Source: Atrichornis clamosus (Eukaryota; Chordata; Aves; Passeriformes; Menuridae). From it: a DNA stretch of 64,000 nt. The first letter of the stretch is position 1, and every line of letters starts with the position of its first letter. The stretch covers positions 1 through 64,000 of the forward strand of contig WBMZ01010234.1 in the NCBI GenBank assembly GCA_013400975.1, read 5' to 3'. The notes under the pieces are model-generated. The model was not told the DNA's origin, did not search any database, and saw nothing but the letters and a program-made list of their open reading frames with translations. Below are positions 1-10,902 of the stretch, in pieces. Position numbers and translations under genes: made by a program.

Positions 1-80
1 CGGGCGACCCCGCCGGGCCGCGGCGCTGCCCCGGAGCCCCGCGGGAGGAGCCCCCGGCGCGCAGGGCAGCGGGCGCGCAG
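1..80 (+). other. Putative 3' part of a first exon in a CpG island
   Basis: The first 80 bases are extremely GC- and CpG-rich. They end in a consensus splice donor, CAG followed by GTGAGG, with the boundary between 80 and 81. All three plus-strand frames are open up to the donor, so I cannot tell coding from 5' UTR, and no protein family is recognisable. The CpG-rich composition fades by about 130, as expected for the downstream edge of a promoter island. This exon would be transcribed towards RAB32, convergent with it. In mammals the next gene 3' of RAB32 is ADGB in the same orientation as RAB32, so this plus-strand exon does not fit ADGB exon 1; it may be a lncRNA or another gene. The exon call is inference from composition and one splice site. 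Confidence 0.4.
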
Positions 81-130
81 GTGAGGGGCGAGGGCCCGCG
101 TCCGCCTCAACCCCGGGGCGGTGGCAGAGC
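1..130. promoter_or_regulatory. Right edge of a CpG island, cut by the window start
   Basis: Dense CpG and runs such as ccgcgggaggag and gcgcgcag fill the first 130 bases. The sequence then drops to ordinary composition. The island must extend left of the window, so its size and its promoter cannot be judged. Confidence 0.6.
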
Positions 131-284
131 CCGGACACGACCCTCGTCCAGCCGCTTCAAGGAGCCAAAAAAGTGGCGTGAAGCGCCTTTGCGGTCAAAG
201 GTTTGGCTTCAAGGGTACTAGATACTGCTTTCTGCGCTTCTTCGGCAGCTTCAGGAATCTCTCCAAAGAACGTAATTTGCTTGC

Positions 285-545
285 CGGTGATGATAAATTG
301 TGAGAAGGTATTGACTCCGTCGAAGGCAGAGAGGCCGTGCAGAGGGACCTGGACAAACGAGAGGACTGGCCAATCACCAATTGTATGAAGTTTAACAAAG
401 ACAAGCGCTGGATTCTGCACCTGGAACGGAACAACTCTGGATGTGTGTACAGACTGGGAAGCAGAGGCTGGAGAGCAGCGCTGCAGAAAGGGACCTGGGG
501 GTCCTGGCCGATGGCAAGTTGAATGTGAGTCAGCAGTGCCCTGAC
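285..545 (+). mobile_element. CR1 LINE fragment, plus strand
   Basis: The segment carries degenerate hallmarks of the 3' half of the avian CR1 reverse-transcriptase frame. These are gatgataaattg, cagagggacctggacaaa, aagtttaacaaagacaagcg, a ctgcacctgg-like block and agaaagggacctggggg. It then runs into the gtcagcagtgccctg block. It is diverged and has lost the CR1 3' tail, so it is an old inactive fragment. The left boundary is soft; 190-285 may also be CR1-derived. Confidence 0.75.
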
Positions 546-2769
546 AACTTACAGAAATTTTAGAGCTAGACTGTGCAAGTTTTTATTTTCTTTTTTAATT
601 TCAAACTGAGCAATTAATTAATTCCTGATATGATGCCTATGATTAACCAAAGTGAATGGAGTTCCACCAAGGTCAGATAAAATTAATATTATTCTGCTGG
701 GTTTGAATTCAGCAGATAGGTGACTTCAACTTAGTTTACAAGCAGCCTTTTTCAGACACATTCCAGAGATTGCATTATTGCCAACAGTTCCTATTTCTCT
801 TAACCTATTTGCTGTTTCCCAATCTGTAGTGAATGATGAAAAATCCTTGATAAGACAGAATATACTTCTTTGTTTATTCTTATTCAAGCTAAATATTTTT
901 GAAATATAAAAATCAATGAAAATCTATTTGTCAAATTGCAGAGGGCATGAGCAGATAAAAAATAGGAGAAAAAATATGCAGATGTTGCTGCATCTAGAGG
1001 CTTACTTTAGACAAATGTCAGATCTTGATTTATATCAAGATGACAAGTGGCCAGATGCATACTCGTAAATTTCAAAGTGGAGAATTCTTCTATGTCTTGG
1101 CATTTCCTTCAGCATTATGACCAACAGCATCCATTTTAAATAAGGTACTTCGGGACACTTCTAACTTGAGAGCCAAGTAAATATTTCAAGATTATTTCTT
1201 TTCAAACTGAACAGCTGGTCTTCATACAATTATGCTATCAAATATTGATTAGGGCATATAGATAAAAAATAGCAGAGAGAGAGGTGAGTTCAAACATCTG
1301 GCTACACATCTTCACTACCAGCACAGGGCTGTTCACCTTCACACATTGCTGGATGCTGATGCCAACTTGTAGACTGGGGCTGGAATTTACAGGACTCAAG
1401 TTTGTGACCCAGAATGCAGATACCACCACAGTTGGAAATAACTGACTATTTACTCGTCTGATTCCCTTTTCCTTTCCTATACTTAGTGAACAGAGAAATA
1501 CTATGGAAAAGTATCTATGAAACATATGTATACGTGTTAAGAGGCACTTGTGCAAGTTTTCATAGTAGGAAAACTTCCTTCTTCATCCCACTGCAGATGA
1601 CCAATGAGGTTTGCAGCATCCCAGCAAATAAAACTTCTGTAATATGCTTAAGTGAAAGACAACATAAAAATAACTGAAATTTGAGTGCCTGTGTCTCACT
1701 TGGGTGGTAAAGGAGGAAGGACAGAAGTCAGAAGAGTGTATATAAGTACAGAGCCTTTAATTCTTTGCTCTGTTAAATGATAGTTACTACATACAAAGTT
1801 CAGAATGGACCTTTTATCATAAAATCCTACAATAAGTTTGTTTGCTAAGAGTGATGGCATTAAAAGCATAAAAGCATGTAGGTGCTTTGTGAAGGAAAAA
1901 AGGTGATCTCAAGTTTTACATCCATCAAGTTACAATTTTTTATTTATGTAAGAACTTCGTTTAGAATTCTGTAACCTAACAGCAATGACAAGGACAGCTT
2001 GTTTGGAAAGAGAAATTAATCTGAATTTCAAACAAGTTGTTTTCTAACTGGCAAGGAATCTATAAGGTCACATCAGCTGTTTCACTGCCCTAATGTCTCA
2101 AGCCATGAAGTATATCTGACAGATACTCCCTGAAGGGAAAAGAATTGTTAGGGTAGAGGCATCCTGACAGTTAGAAAATGTGGAAAAAACACATAAGAAA
2201 ATAAAACGAGCAGTGTCTGTTAGGAACCCATTGTGATGCCACCAAACAAATACTGAGGTAGCACATACTGCTTAGCAATGGATGGATGACCTTCTGGTCA
2301 TTATTCTTCTAAGACACCATTCAAAACACTAGCTTCTTAGGTTTTCCCTTAAAGCATCACATCAACTGCTATAGCACACACAAGCCACTTGCAGGAATAC
2401 AGCCTTTTAATCTTAAATATTTTGCAGTTTTTTGTAGCAATACATGCTAGTTGGAGGAAACAGAGAGTAACTATGAACAGGAACAATGCCAAAACCCCTC
2501 AGGGGTCTTGGAGCTCATACTGCTTAGACTTAGCTCACCCCTGATTTTACAGAGGGCACAAGGATTCCAGAACAAGACAGTAAAAGGTTTTTGCTTTAAG
2601 AGAAGACCTGGGACTGTGGTAAGGGGGCAAACCTTCGTGTCTGGAACAGCTGATGAGCAGGCTAAAGACACTGAGATTCTTCTTGGAGGTGCCAAGTGAC
2701 AGGATCAGAATCAATATGAAAATTTAAATATGATAAATTCCTCTTTAAAATAAGATTTTATTTTTAATT
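546..2769. other. Intergenic sequence, no gene seen
   Basis: AT-rich sequence with no long or recognisable coding frame, tRNA-like block or clear repeat. Short open frames (for example 1238-1555 minus and 2451-2699 plus) lack family motifs and sensible splice context and look like chance. Confidence 0.6.
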
Positions 2770-2925
2770 ACAGTAAAGGTGGTCAAACATGGGAACAGGT
2801 TTTCAAACAAGACCATGGAGTTTTCATCAAACTGGACATGACCACGAACAACCTGCTCCAGCTATGAGCAGAGGTTTAGGACTACATGACCTTCCAAGGC
2901 CACTTCCAACCTTACCCATTCTGGT
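2770..2925 (+). mobile_element. CR1 LINE 3' fragment, diverged
   Basis: The order of blocks matches the last 150 bases of CR1: a block like ggtcaaacatgggaacagg, a ggactacatgaccttccaagg-like block, then ccacttccaacctt. That is the usual 'tagatgacctt..aggtcccttccaacct' layout. It is strongly diverged and lacks the terminal attctatgattct repeats. Confidence 0.6.
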
Positions 2926-4734
2926 AAGTTTTCCATGAAAAACAGGTTAAGGTCAAAATCAGACAGAGACCTCTGTAGGAACAGGTGCTGCACTTTCAAG
3001 CATGAGGTTGCAACAAAGTCAAGAGATGAAAGGAAAACAATGGATTTTGATGTTGTGTTTCAGGGACTTTTTAACCTCATTTCTTTTATCAAATGATAGG
3101 AAAATTTAGGTTCTGAAATTAATACATTAGGCAGACCAAAAACCAGGTTTCCGTTACTTCCACTGCTCTTTTGTCTATTTACTAAGTGAAGGAGTAGGTG
3201 GGAGTGATATAAGGAAGATACAGGAAAGTAGGAAATTGTGAACAGAGGAAGACTGCAGTGCACTGGCATTTCAGGAAGAGCAGGCAGTGAAGGATCAGGG
3301 AAAGAATGAAGGATAATCAAAGAAAGAGCAATTTTGAGTGAAGAATGGTAATGCCTGAGAAAATGAAAATGCCACAGTATGTGGTGAAGCTTGGGAGGAG
3401 TAGTCTGTGCACAGAGTTAAGAACAGTGAGGTGACATAGGCCAGGGAACTGAATTTGAGCAAAAGCATCCTCAAACAGCTGGGTTAAAACTAGTCACAAG
3501 CAGCTAACTCTTAAGTCAGCCTGAGTTTAGGGAGCAAAGTGGAGAAACGGATTATGAGAGTTTTCTTGGGTAAACTGATGGAATGAGACAAGGTAGGGAG
3601 GGAAAAAAAATCACAGCCAGCTGCATAAGAGAAAATAGTCTTTGCCTAAGCACAGGACTTTCTGCCCACTGCCATTTCAGAAATATCTTATGGTAGCATG
3701 TCTCATCTGATCTTGTCAGGGACATGGTGCTTCTAATATTCCAGCCTCTCTTGAATTTGACATGGTGACAGAAAGGACTCTGATGAACCCTACCTATGTT
3801 ACTTTTTATACTTACCTTTTTTTTACCCCCAAGTTCTTAAATTGCTAGAGCACCTTTTTATCATGTTCTCATGCTATAGTCTCATTTTGGAGAAAGACAG
3901 ACCCAAAATATTCAGTACAATATCAAGAAGCTGTCCAAGTTCAATTTAAATCTAGCAATACCATCAAGTCCCATGGGACTGCTCAGGGCACATATTTAGG
4001 TCAAAGTGTGAGCTGGGGACCACCACAACTCTGATTATCTCCCCACTCAAATACAGGGATAACATAGTGTATGCCCCAAGAACAGGCAGCAGAGGAAAAC
4101 TAAAGTAGCTCAGAGAACCATGCAGAGCCATTCCCTTTCTTTTGTAAATCTATGTTTGATGATTCATAACAGGAATATCTTTCTATGTCAAAATGAAAGG
4201 CTTCCAGCATTTGATACAGTGTGAAAACCCTATCTGAAGTCTGGATTTAAAGACAACTGTGGTACTCTAACTTTAGGAACTGTTACAAAATAGGGATACG
4301 GACAGAGGAAGTAGTATTACCTCTTTAAAAAAATTCTATATATTTGGCTAAAAGATGTGATGAAATTGTGACTGTAGGCAGAGGGACAGAAGGATACTTG
4401 TTTTTTAAATGAGAATACACAATCTTAATGTAGTGTAAACTATGGAACTGCAGAACCTATTAAATCTCTTAGTACAATGTTTTACTTTAGTATTTTGTTT
4501 TTTACAATTAAGAATGTAACCTTTTTGCAGGAGATTTAAAAAGTTAAGTCTTCTTGTTCTAAGTAAAGCCATGCTACACATCATAGCAAATCCTTTTAAC
4601 AGTGATTAACTTTAGTGTGCTTTAAGTGAAATTGCAGTTATATATGCAGGCTAAAAGCAAATGTTGTACTATTTTAAAAACGCAAAAATGTAAGATTGGT
4701 GGATAAATATGTTTTAATATAAATGTCAGAATCT
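2926..4734. other. Intergenic sequence, no gene seen
   Basis: Unique AT-rich sequence. Nothing resembling an exon, RNA gene or repeat family was recognised. Confidence 0.55.
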
Positions 4735-5525
4735 TTACTTTGCCCACAAGTGCTGCAGGGGGATGGGAAATGGGGGTCAGCAGTCAGTTCATCACATTGT
4801 CTCTGCTGCTCCTTGTTTCTCAGGGGAGGACTCCTCACATTTCCCCCACTCAAGCACGGGGCACTTCCCATAGGAGACAGTCCTCCAGAAACTTCTCCAA
4901 TGTGAGTTCTTCCCATGGGTTTCGTGAACTGCTCCAGTGTAGGTTCCTTCCATGGGGTGCAGTCCTCAGGAACAGACACCTGCAGCGTGGGTTCTCCAAA
5001 GGGTCCCAAGTCCTGTCAAAAAACTGGTTTCAGCATGGGCTTCTCCATGGGGCCACAGGTTCTGCCAGAAGCTTGCTCCAGCATGGGCTTCCCACAGTGT
5101 CGCAGCCTTCTTCAGGCATCTACCTCTTCTGTGGTGAAGTCATCCATGGGCTACAGGTGGATATGTGCTCCAACATGGATCTTCATGGGCTGCAGAGACA
5201 CATCCTGCTTCACTGTGGTCTTCATCCCAAGTTGCAGGGGAATCTCAGCTCTAGCACCTGGAACACCTCCTCCTCCTTTACTGAGCTGGGTGCCTGCAGA
5301 ACTGTTCCTCTCACATATTCTTATTCCTCTCTTCAGCTCCGTTGTTGGTTCATGGTTTCTCTTTCCCCTTTTTAAGTATGTTGTTGTCTCAGAGGTGCTA
5401 CTACTGTCACTGATAAGCCCAGCATTGGCTCTGTCAGACATGGGGGAAGCTTACAGCAGCCTCTGACAGAAGCCACCCCTGTAGCCCACCCCTCCACTAC
5501 CAAAACCTTGACACCCCCCCAATAC
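4735..5525 (-). mobile_element. Avian LTR-class-like interspersed repeat, decayed
   Basis: This 0.8-kb block is GC-richer than its flanks. It is built from recurring short phrases on the plus strand, such as ctccagcatgggcttcccac, tccatggggccacaggt and catgggctgcag. Read on the minus strand it matches from memory a repeat common in non-galliform bird genomes, usually classed with endogenous LTR elements; I could not verify the family name. On the minus strand one frame is largely open from 5441 down to 4674. It is broken by in-frame stops that include TAG at 5151-5153 and TGA at 5112-5114, so this copy is dead. No terminal repeats or target-site duplication are evident. Confidence 0.6.
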
Positions 5526-6885
5526 AGACTGTACATACATCCGTAGAAGCATTAACACTGCAACCAGCTAGATACTGTCCAGGGAAAAGAAGCTAGAAAC
5601 AATCGTTGTGCACAATGCAACTATTGCAGTGTTGTACTGTACTGAACAAGTGCTGTCTGAGTATCAAATCATGTTTAAGACATAGCAATTTAAACTTAAT
5701 ACTGACTGTATCTTGATGGGGTAGACTTTTTCCTACATCAACGTTGGGATAGTGCTATCGACTAAAATTCCCTCATTATAACCAAAGATGCTTGGATGTA
5801 TTATGAATAATGGAAATTGATAATGTGGACCAAATACTATACTACTTCCATACCGCAGTCTACAGGACACTTTTGGAACACAAAAGTTAAAAAAAATATA
5901 CCCAATCAGAACACAAGAGTCAATTATTCTGGAAGGATACTACATACTACTTTGATACATACCAGTAAAGGGCAGAGGAGTTTAGAGTTAGCAGGCTATC
6001 CATACTACCTTTAATCTTTTAGCCATGAGCTTGCCAACAGGACCCATAATTAGTAGCATAAATTAAGCTTTCAGAAGGGTCATAATAATACACAGGTTAA
6101 AAGTTCCTAACTTAAAAAAAAAAATTTAAAAAAATAATAAGAGGCAGAACCAAAAGCCTGTATGCCTCATCAAAAGGCTGAACACTTTTTCCAAGACCTT
6201 GTGAAAGACAGATAAAATGCAATATAGCAGCTACCTTTTACTGCCAATTACACGAGCAGTAAGGCCAGAAAACCTCTGTATTTTAATTGCATTTAGAGTT
6301 CAGGCCAAATGACAATTTACCCAGTGATAGAGAATAAGCGTGGTGGTCTCACTCTTTGCAAAAGAATGAAAAAACCAAGAGATGCTGGTCCTCTACTTGT
6401 ACACTTACCAACCCAGCTAAGAAAGGAGATTTTTCATAATGTACTTGGGTCAGGAAACATTTTGTATGTACACAGACTGAAATGATTAAATAAAAATCTA
6501 TCAGAATTTATTTATGAGTATGAAAGCCACACAGGATGTCTAAGGAAGGACTTTTCACAGAATGAAGGCTGTACTAAGTAGTGATAAAAGAGTCCATAAT
6601 CATATATTTAAAAATTCTCCAAGTACTCATCCTGTTTACACATAAATTGAAAGAGAAAAATGAGCTTACAAATGGAGTTTCATGACTATATACAATAAAG
6701 GGCCAATTTCTTCCAAATAATCTTCACTGTACAGTCAGATCTGAATCTATTATACTTTTTATGTTCAATATTATTTTTGCAACAGCACAAAGAACTCTGA
6801 AGTGACCTTTGCATTCTGCCAAGTGAATGATGTATTTCAATTCAGAATCATTATCAACTCCTTAGCATTCTGTTAGTATATTTTT

Positions 6886-6910
6886 TACTCCTGGCATACT
6901 ACCAGGAGTA
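6886..6910. repeat. Small perfect inverted repeat
   Basis: The arms tactcctgg and ccaggagta form a perfect 9-bp stem around a 7-base loop, catacta. No T-run or gene context gives it a function. Confidence 0.5.
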
Positions 6911-8192
6911 CCATGCTACCCTCATTTCTTAAATTTTTTAGCAATTCATTATATGAGGATGAAAGCATAAACACACTTAGAGAACTGTAGCAAACTACTA
7001 GAACTATAGAGTTTCTATAGCAAATAAGATGTTTTATACAGGGAGAAAGAGGTAGACCATCCTCTGTTTTGGAATCAAGGTCAGTAGCCAGATATTAAGA
7101 CTAAGGAAGATAAGGCAGCAACAGTTTATCAAGAGCAAAACATTCACTATTTAATACCATAGTTTTACTGCACATATTTGTTTTCTAGTATTTCCTCATA
7201 TCAGCATGTATCAAATGGTTACTCAAGTACTGGATTGCTAGGAATGACAAACTATTCCCCAAAGATTAATTACCATAGAGAAACAAAGATTTGTTCAATC
7301 TAAGGAGACTGAATGCTATTACAACTCAAAGTTTAAACAAAACTCTGGAACTTGGCATAGCTCATATTTTTCTAGTACTGCAGTTAAGATATATCAGAAA
7401 ATCCCATACTGAAAAAATCACTATTTGCTCTCGCTCCTTTCCAGTTTTCTCAGCAATTGTAATGCATTATTAAGCTTTTTAAAAGAGCAGACACTGACTT
7501 TGCATTAGCTGCGTGGACATACAGCTCAACTACAATCCAGGAAGACTATATGCCATCTCCAACCTGCACAAAATCAGTAGATGGGAACATGCCAGGAAAG
7601 ACATTTTACTGAGGCACTGATTCAGATTTTTGCTTAGGTATTTAATATTAAAACTGTCGTTTAAATATAGGGACTAGGAAGTAATGTACTTGATAATTTA
7701 AGATGGTCTTGCAATCTCAAATATGTTAATGAAATAAAATAGCACAGGGCCTTTGTTCATCTGATTGAGGTAAATTCTGACTTTACTGTACATCCTATAA
7801 AGGTAAAACAAATTGACGGTTTTTGCTCACATATTTGCCTGAAGTTAAATTGGGTCTGTCTAAACTTCCACATATCTTTCCAAATCAAAGTTTTTGGATT
7901 AATTAGGATGGAGCTTCATGACTAATTTAACTGACCTAAACACTTCTCCACGAACTGCAGTTCCATTTCCTTCTACCAAGAAGATACTACCATTCCCTTC
8001 CTCAGGCTAAAATGCCAGTCTTACAGTTTTCGTGTTCTGACTGGATCAGATCCACTCCCTCAGCCTCAAACATTGTAATGCTCCCTCTCCACACAGGGGT
8101 AGTGAGAATGCAGTTTGTAGCACAAAGGAAGAAACAGCCTTCTATTTAAGCTCAAATTCTTTTCCTCAGACAGGTGAAAGATTTGAAGGGGG

Positions 8193-8207
8193 AAAAAAAA
8201 AAAAAAA
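8193..8207 (+). repeat. A15 homopolymer
   Basis: Uninterrupted run of 15 A. No retroposon body is recognisable upstream of it. Confidence 0.9.
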
Positions 8208-9980
8208 GACTCCATCACAGAGGTACAACACGCTCTTTTTATACTATTGGCCTCAGTAGTGACAACCTGTGTCAGAACTAGTACATTCCACCAGTTTGAG
8301 AGTCATGGCCTTTCTACATTCATGCAGAGGTTTAGAAGAAGCTATGTACAGAACAAGCAACATGCTTAAATATAGCAGCAGTAACTCTTCAAGCAGAAAT
8401 TTAGACATTCTTGAAAATAACCTGTGTAGAATTACTTTGTGACAGGACTCAGAAGAGATTTATGCATTCAGGTAGAGTTGCAAAACTTCAGTTTGGTCTC
8501 CAGTCTGCTGTTGAATCTAAACACTAAAACCAAGAAAAAACACTAGAGCTGTTTGGGAAACAAAAAAAGTCTGCTGGGAAAACTGCCCACGGAGGTAAAG
8601 TAGGCATTTACATTTGTGCAGCTTTAATTAAAGTTTAGAAAAAGACAACACAGTGGAGATTAAGCATCTTATCAAGTGTGGGTTTACAGTCTTAATAGAG
8701 TTGTTCAAGGGATTGAATAATAGGAAGATTATGGTAGCCTCAGGTTAGCTAAAAAGGTTAACAACTCAGACAAGCCAGCAAGCTCGGAACATGGATGGGG
8801 TGCAGACTCCTTTCTGAAGTGCTACAGGCTTTCAAAGAAAAAAAATAGCAGTCAAGCTTTATGTGTCCAATAAATCTGCACAAATCTAATGGACACAATC
8901 TTTACAGTTATGTATGGTAGGAAGATAAGAGACCATGGACATAAATGAAAGTTAAGAGATTCAGACTAGTTAAAACTCTGAGGACAATCAGGCATTGAAA
9001 CAACTTTCCCAGGGCCATACAATTTCCATTGTTGAAGGTTTAAGACAAGACCACATGAATATCTAAGCACCCTGCTATGACCTTGCTTGGAGAAAGACAT
9101 TGGCTTAGCAGATACCCATCCTAAGAACCCTTTCATCTGAATGATCTCAGGATCCTAAACTAAATAAACCCAGTTCTAGCTTATGCCAAGCCTTACTGTG
9201 GTAATTTTAAATAAGCCTTTAACATAGCAGATACTGGAAGATAAAGTTGTTTTAAAATGTCAATGAAAGCATTTGAATATAGGGTAGAACAACCGTGAAG
9301 ATTCATGTTCTCAAAAGCATACACCAACGACACACATAAGATGCCCAAATATATTTATTTAACTCTTAAAAATTATGTTACTCTTTAGAAAAAAAGACAG
9401 CCTAAGAAATCTCAATACAGATTAAAGTATATCAAATCCTGCATATAGCCAGTTCTGATGTTAAGTAAACATCAGCACCATCAAACCCAGCAAGATAAGA
9501 CTTCTGAAGTCAGTAGCAATGAGGTACCAGGACAGAAGCAACCCTTAAAATACAGAGGAGCTTCAAAGCCTTTGAGCCAGAGACAGAGCTCCAGAATGCT
9601 TTCAGGAACCATGAAATCTCTCTAATCCTTTTGATCTTCATTTGCTGCCAAAAGTGTTATGAGCATTATAACAAAGAAACGTAAGCATCTCCGTACACAG
9701 TTACAAAATGGTAAGCCATTTCATCAGTTCAAAGCAGTGAAAGGAGTACAGCACTGTTCTAAAACCAACGTAAACAGACCTTGGGGCAGGAGGGTTGACA
9801 GGCTAGCATGAACCAGTAAAGCTATTTCCCTCAAGACCTCTCTCCTGGCTCATGGTATTCCAAACCATCTCTAGACAGAAGAAAAGAGAAGCAAGTTCAT
9901 TATCACAGGACAGTAAAATAGTTACTTTTTGCACTGTTGGTAGAGTTTTCAGTGTTAGTGCACAAGAAGGTTATTGGATG

Positions 9981-9986
9981 TTTATT
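9981..9986 (-). terminator. RAB32: Alternative RAB32 polyadenylation signal
   Basis: AATAAA on the minus strand, 767 bases downstream of the RAB32 stop codon. It is a second candidate after the one at 10112-10117. The sequence after it is only weakly GT-rich, so usage is uncertain. Confidence 0.3.
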
Positions 9987-10111
9987 TCTGGATGTGCATA
10001 GGGGTGAGGTTACCATAAGAATGTGCCAGCAGTACAACTGTATTCATTAATGTGTTTCACATATAAAGTATTAACTGAAAATATTCTGCCTTAAATGGCT
10101 GGAGATTCATT

Positions 10112-10117
10112 TTTATT
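10112..10117 (-). terminator. RAB32: Proximal RAB32 polyadenylation signal
   Basis: This is the first AATAAA on the minus strand after the RAB32 stop. It implies a 3' UTR of roughly 0.65 kb ending near 10,090-10,100. A T-rich stretch follows on the minus strand. The hexamer is seen directly; its use is inferred. Confidence 0.4.
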
Positions 10118-10752
10118 AGTACCTCTGTAGCCATGTCTTTCCCTTGTTAAATACAATAATTTAACCATTCTGTTTTTACTCAGTGGTAAAAGCCATCTAC
10201 TCCACTCAGTCTTAGTGATCACTCTAGGAAAGATACCTCCCATCTGTCATTGGCCCCTTCAAGATGTCTGGGATGTTTTTATCCAGGAGAACCAGCAATG
10301 AGACAGATCCTCATGGTGCACAATCCACAACTGTGCAGGTGAGAAGGCTAAAGTTAGACATTAATGGTGACAAAAGAAAAGTGCAGGAGAAAAGGTGCAG
10401 GAGTCTATTCAGCTAAAAGTGAGTCCTGTTTGGAATGTAGCATATGTCCTAGAAGCAAGCTAGTCACTGAATGTTGTCTTTGTTCCGTTTTAGGAGTGTA
10501 AACACTACCTTATGTTCTCAAGTAAGAAGACACTAATCAGACTTAGATGCAGACACTCAAGCAAGTGGAATGATAACTCCAAGATACTCAGTTTCATGCT
10601 AAACAAGAATATGTAAACACCCAAAAGAGTCACCAATTCAGATAGTACCAGACACCCCATATGGATTGTCACAAGGCAGCACCATAGCAGCATTCTGATT
10701 TAAGGAAAAGTCTTGCTGCTCATCCCATCACATTTACTGAACGGTGGTAGTA
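10118..10752 (-). other. RAB32: Probable RAB32 3' UTR
   Basis: Non-coding sequence between the RAB32 stop codon and the first minus-strand AATAAA. No repeat is recognised here. The boundary rests on the choice of polyadenylation signal. Confidence 0.4.
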
Positions 10753-10902
10753 TTAGCAGCACTGTGATTTACTCTCTGCTTTCAATGGGTCTAGGTCCAG
10801 TTTTGGTTTCCCCACATCATTCTCTTCATTAGGAAAGGTTTTGTAATTGGCAAGGATGTTTTCCACCAAGAATCGAGCAGCTTCGTCTATGTTGATGTTG
10901 TC
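10753..10902 (-). CDS. RAB32: RAB32 coding exon 3 (C-terminal)
   Basis: The exon encodes residues 170-218 and the stop (TAA at 10753-10755). It begins right after a minus-strand acceptor, caacatttttag, in phase 0. It starts [15 protein letters not shown], the last helix of the GTPase fold. Ala178 corresponds to the human Ala185 position reported to permit binding of the PKA regulatory subunit. It ends in a hypervariable tail, SKSQCC, whose two cysteines are the prenylation site. It is too short and GC-poor to show as a long open frame; I found it by extending the exon 2 protein. Confidence 0.93.
   Translation of the reverse strand, partial: DNINIDEAARFLVENILANYKTFPNEENDVGKPKLDLDPLKAESKSQCC

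Larger units (their letters stand above)
5526..9350. other. Intergenic sequence downstream of RAB32, no gene seen
   Basis: AT-rich unique sequence. It contains an A15 run at 8193-8207, an A/T-rich patch near 6113-6140 and a 9-bp inverted repeat at 6886-6910. No coding frame of note was seen. If RAB32 uses distal polyadenylation, the right end could be 3' UTR; an AATAAA lies on the minus strand at 9354-9359. Confidence 0.5.

Noticed and set aside
4740..5466. Plus-strand open frames of 211 and 183 codons
   Set aside because: They are the antisense strand of the LTR-class-like repeat. The sequence is repetitive and shows no protein family.
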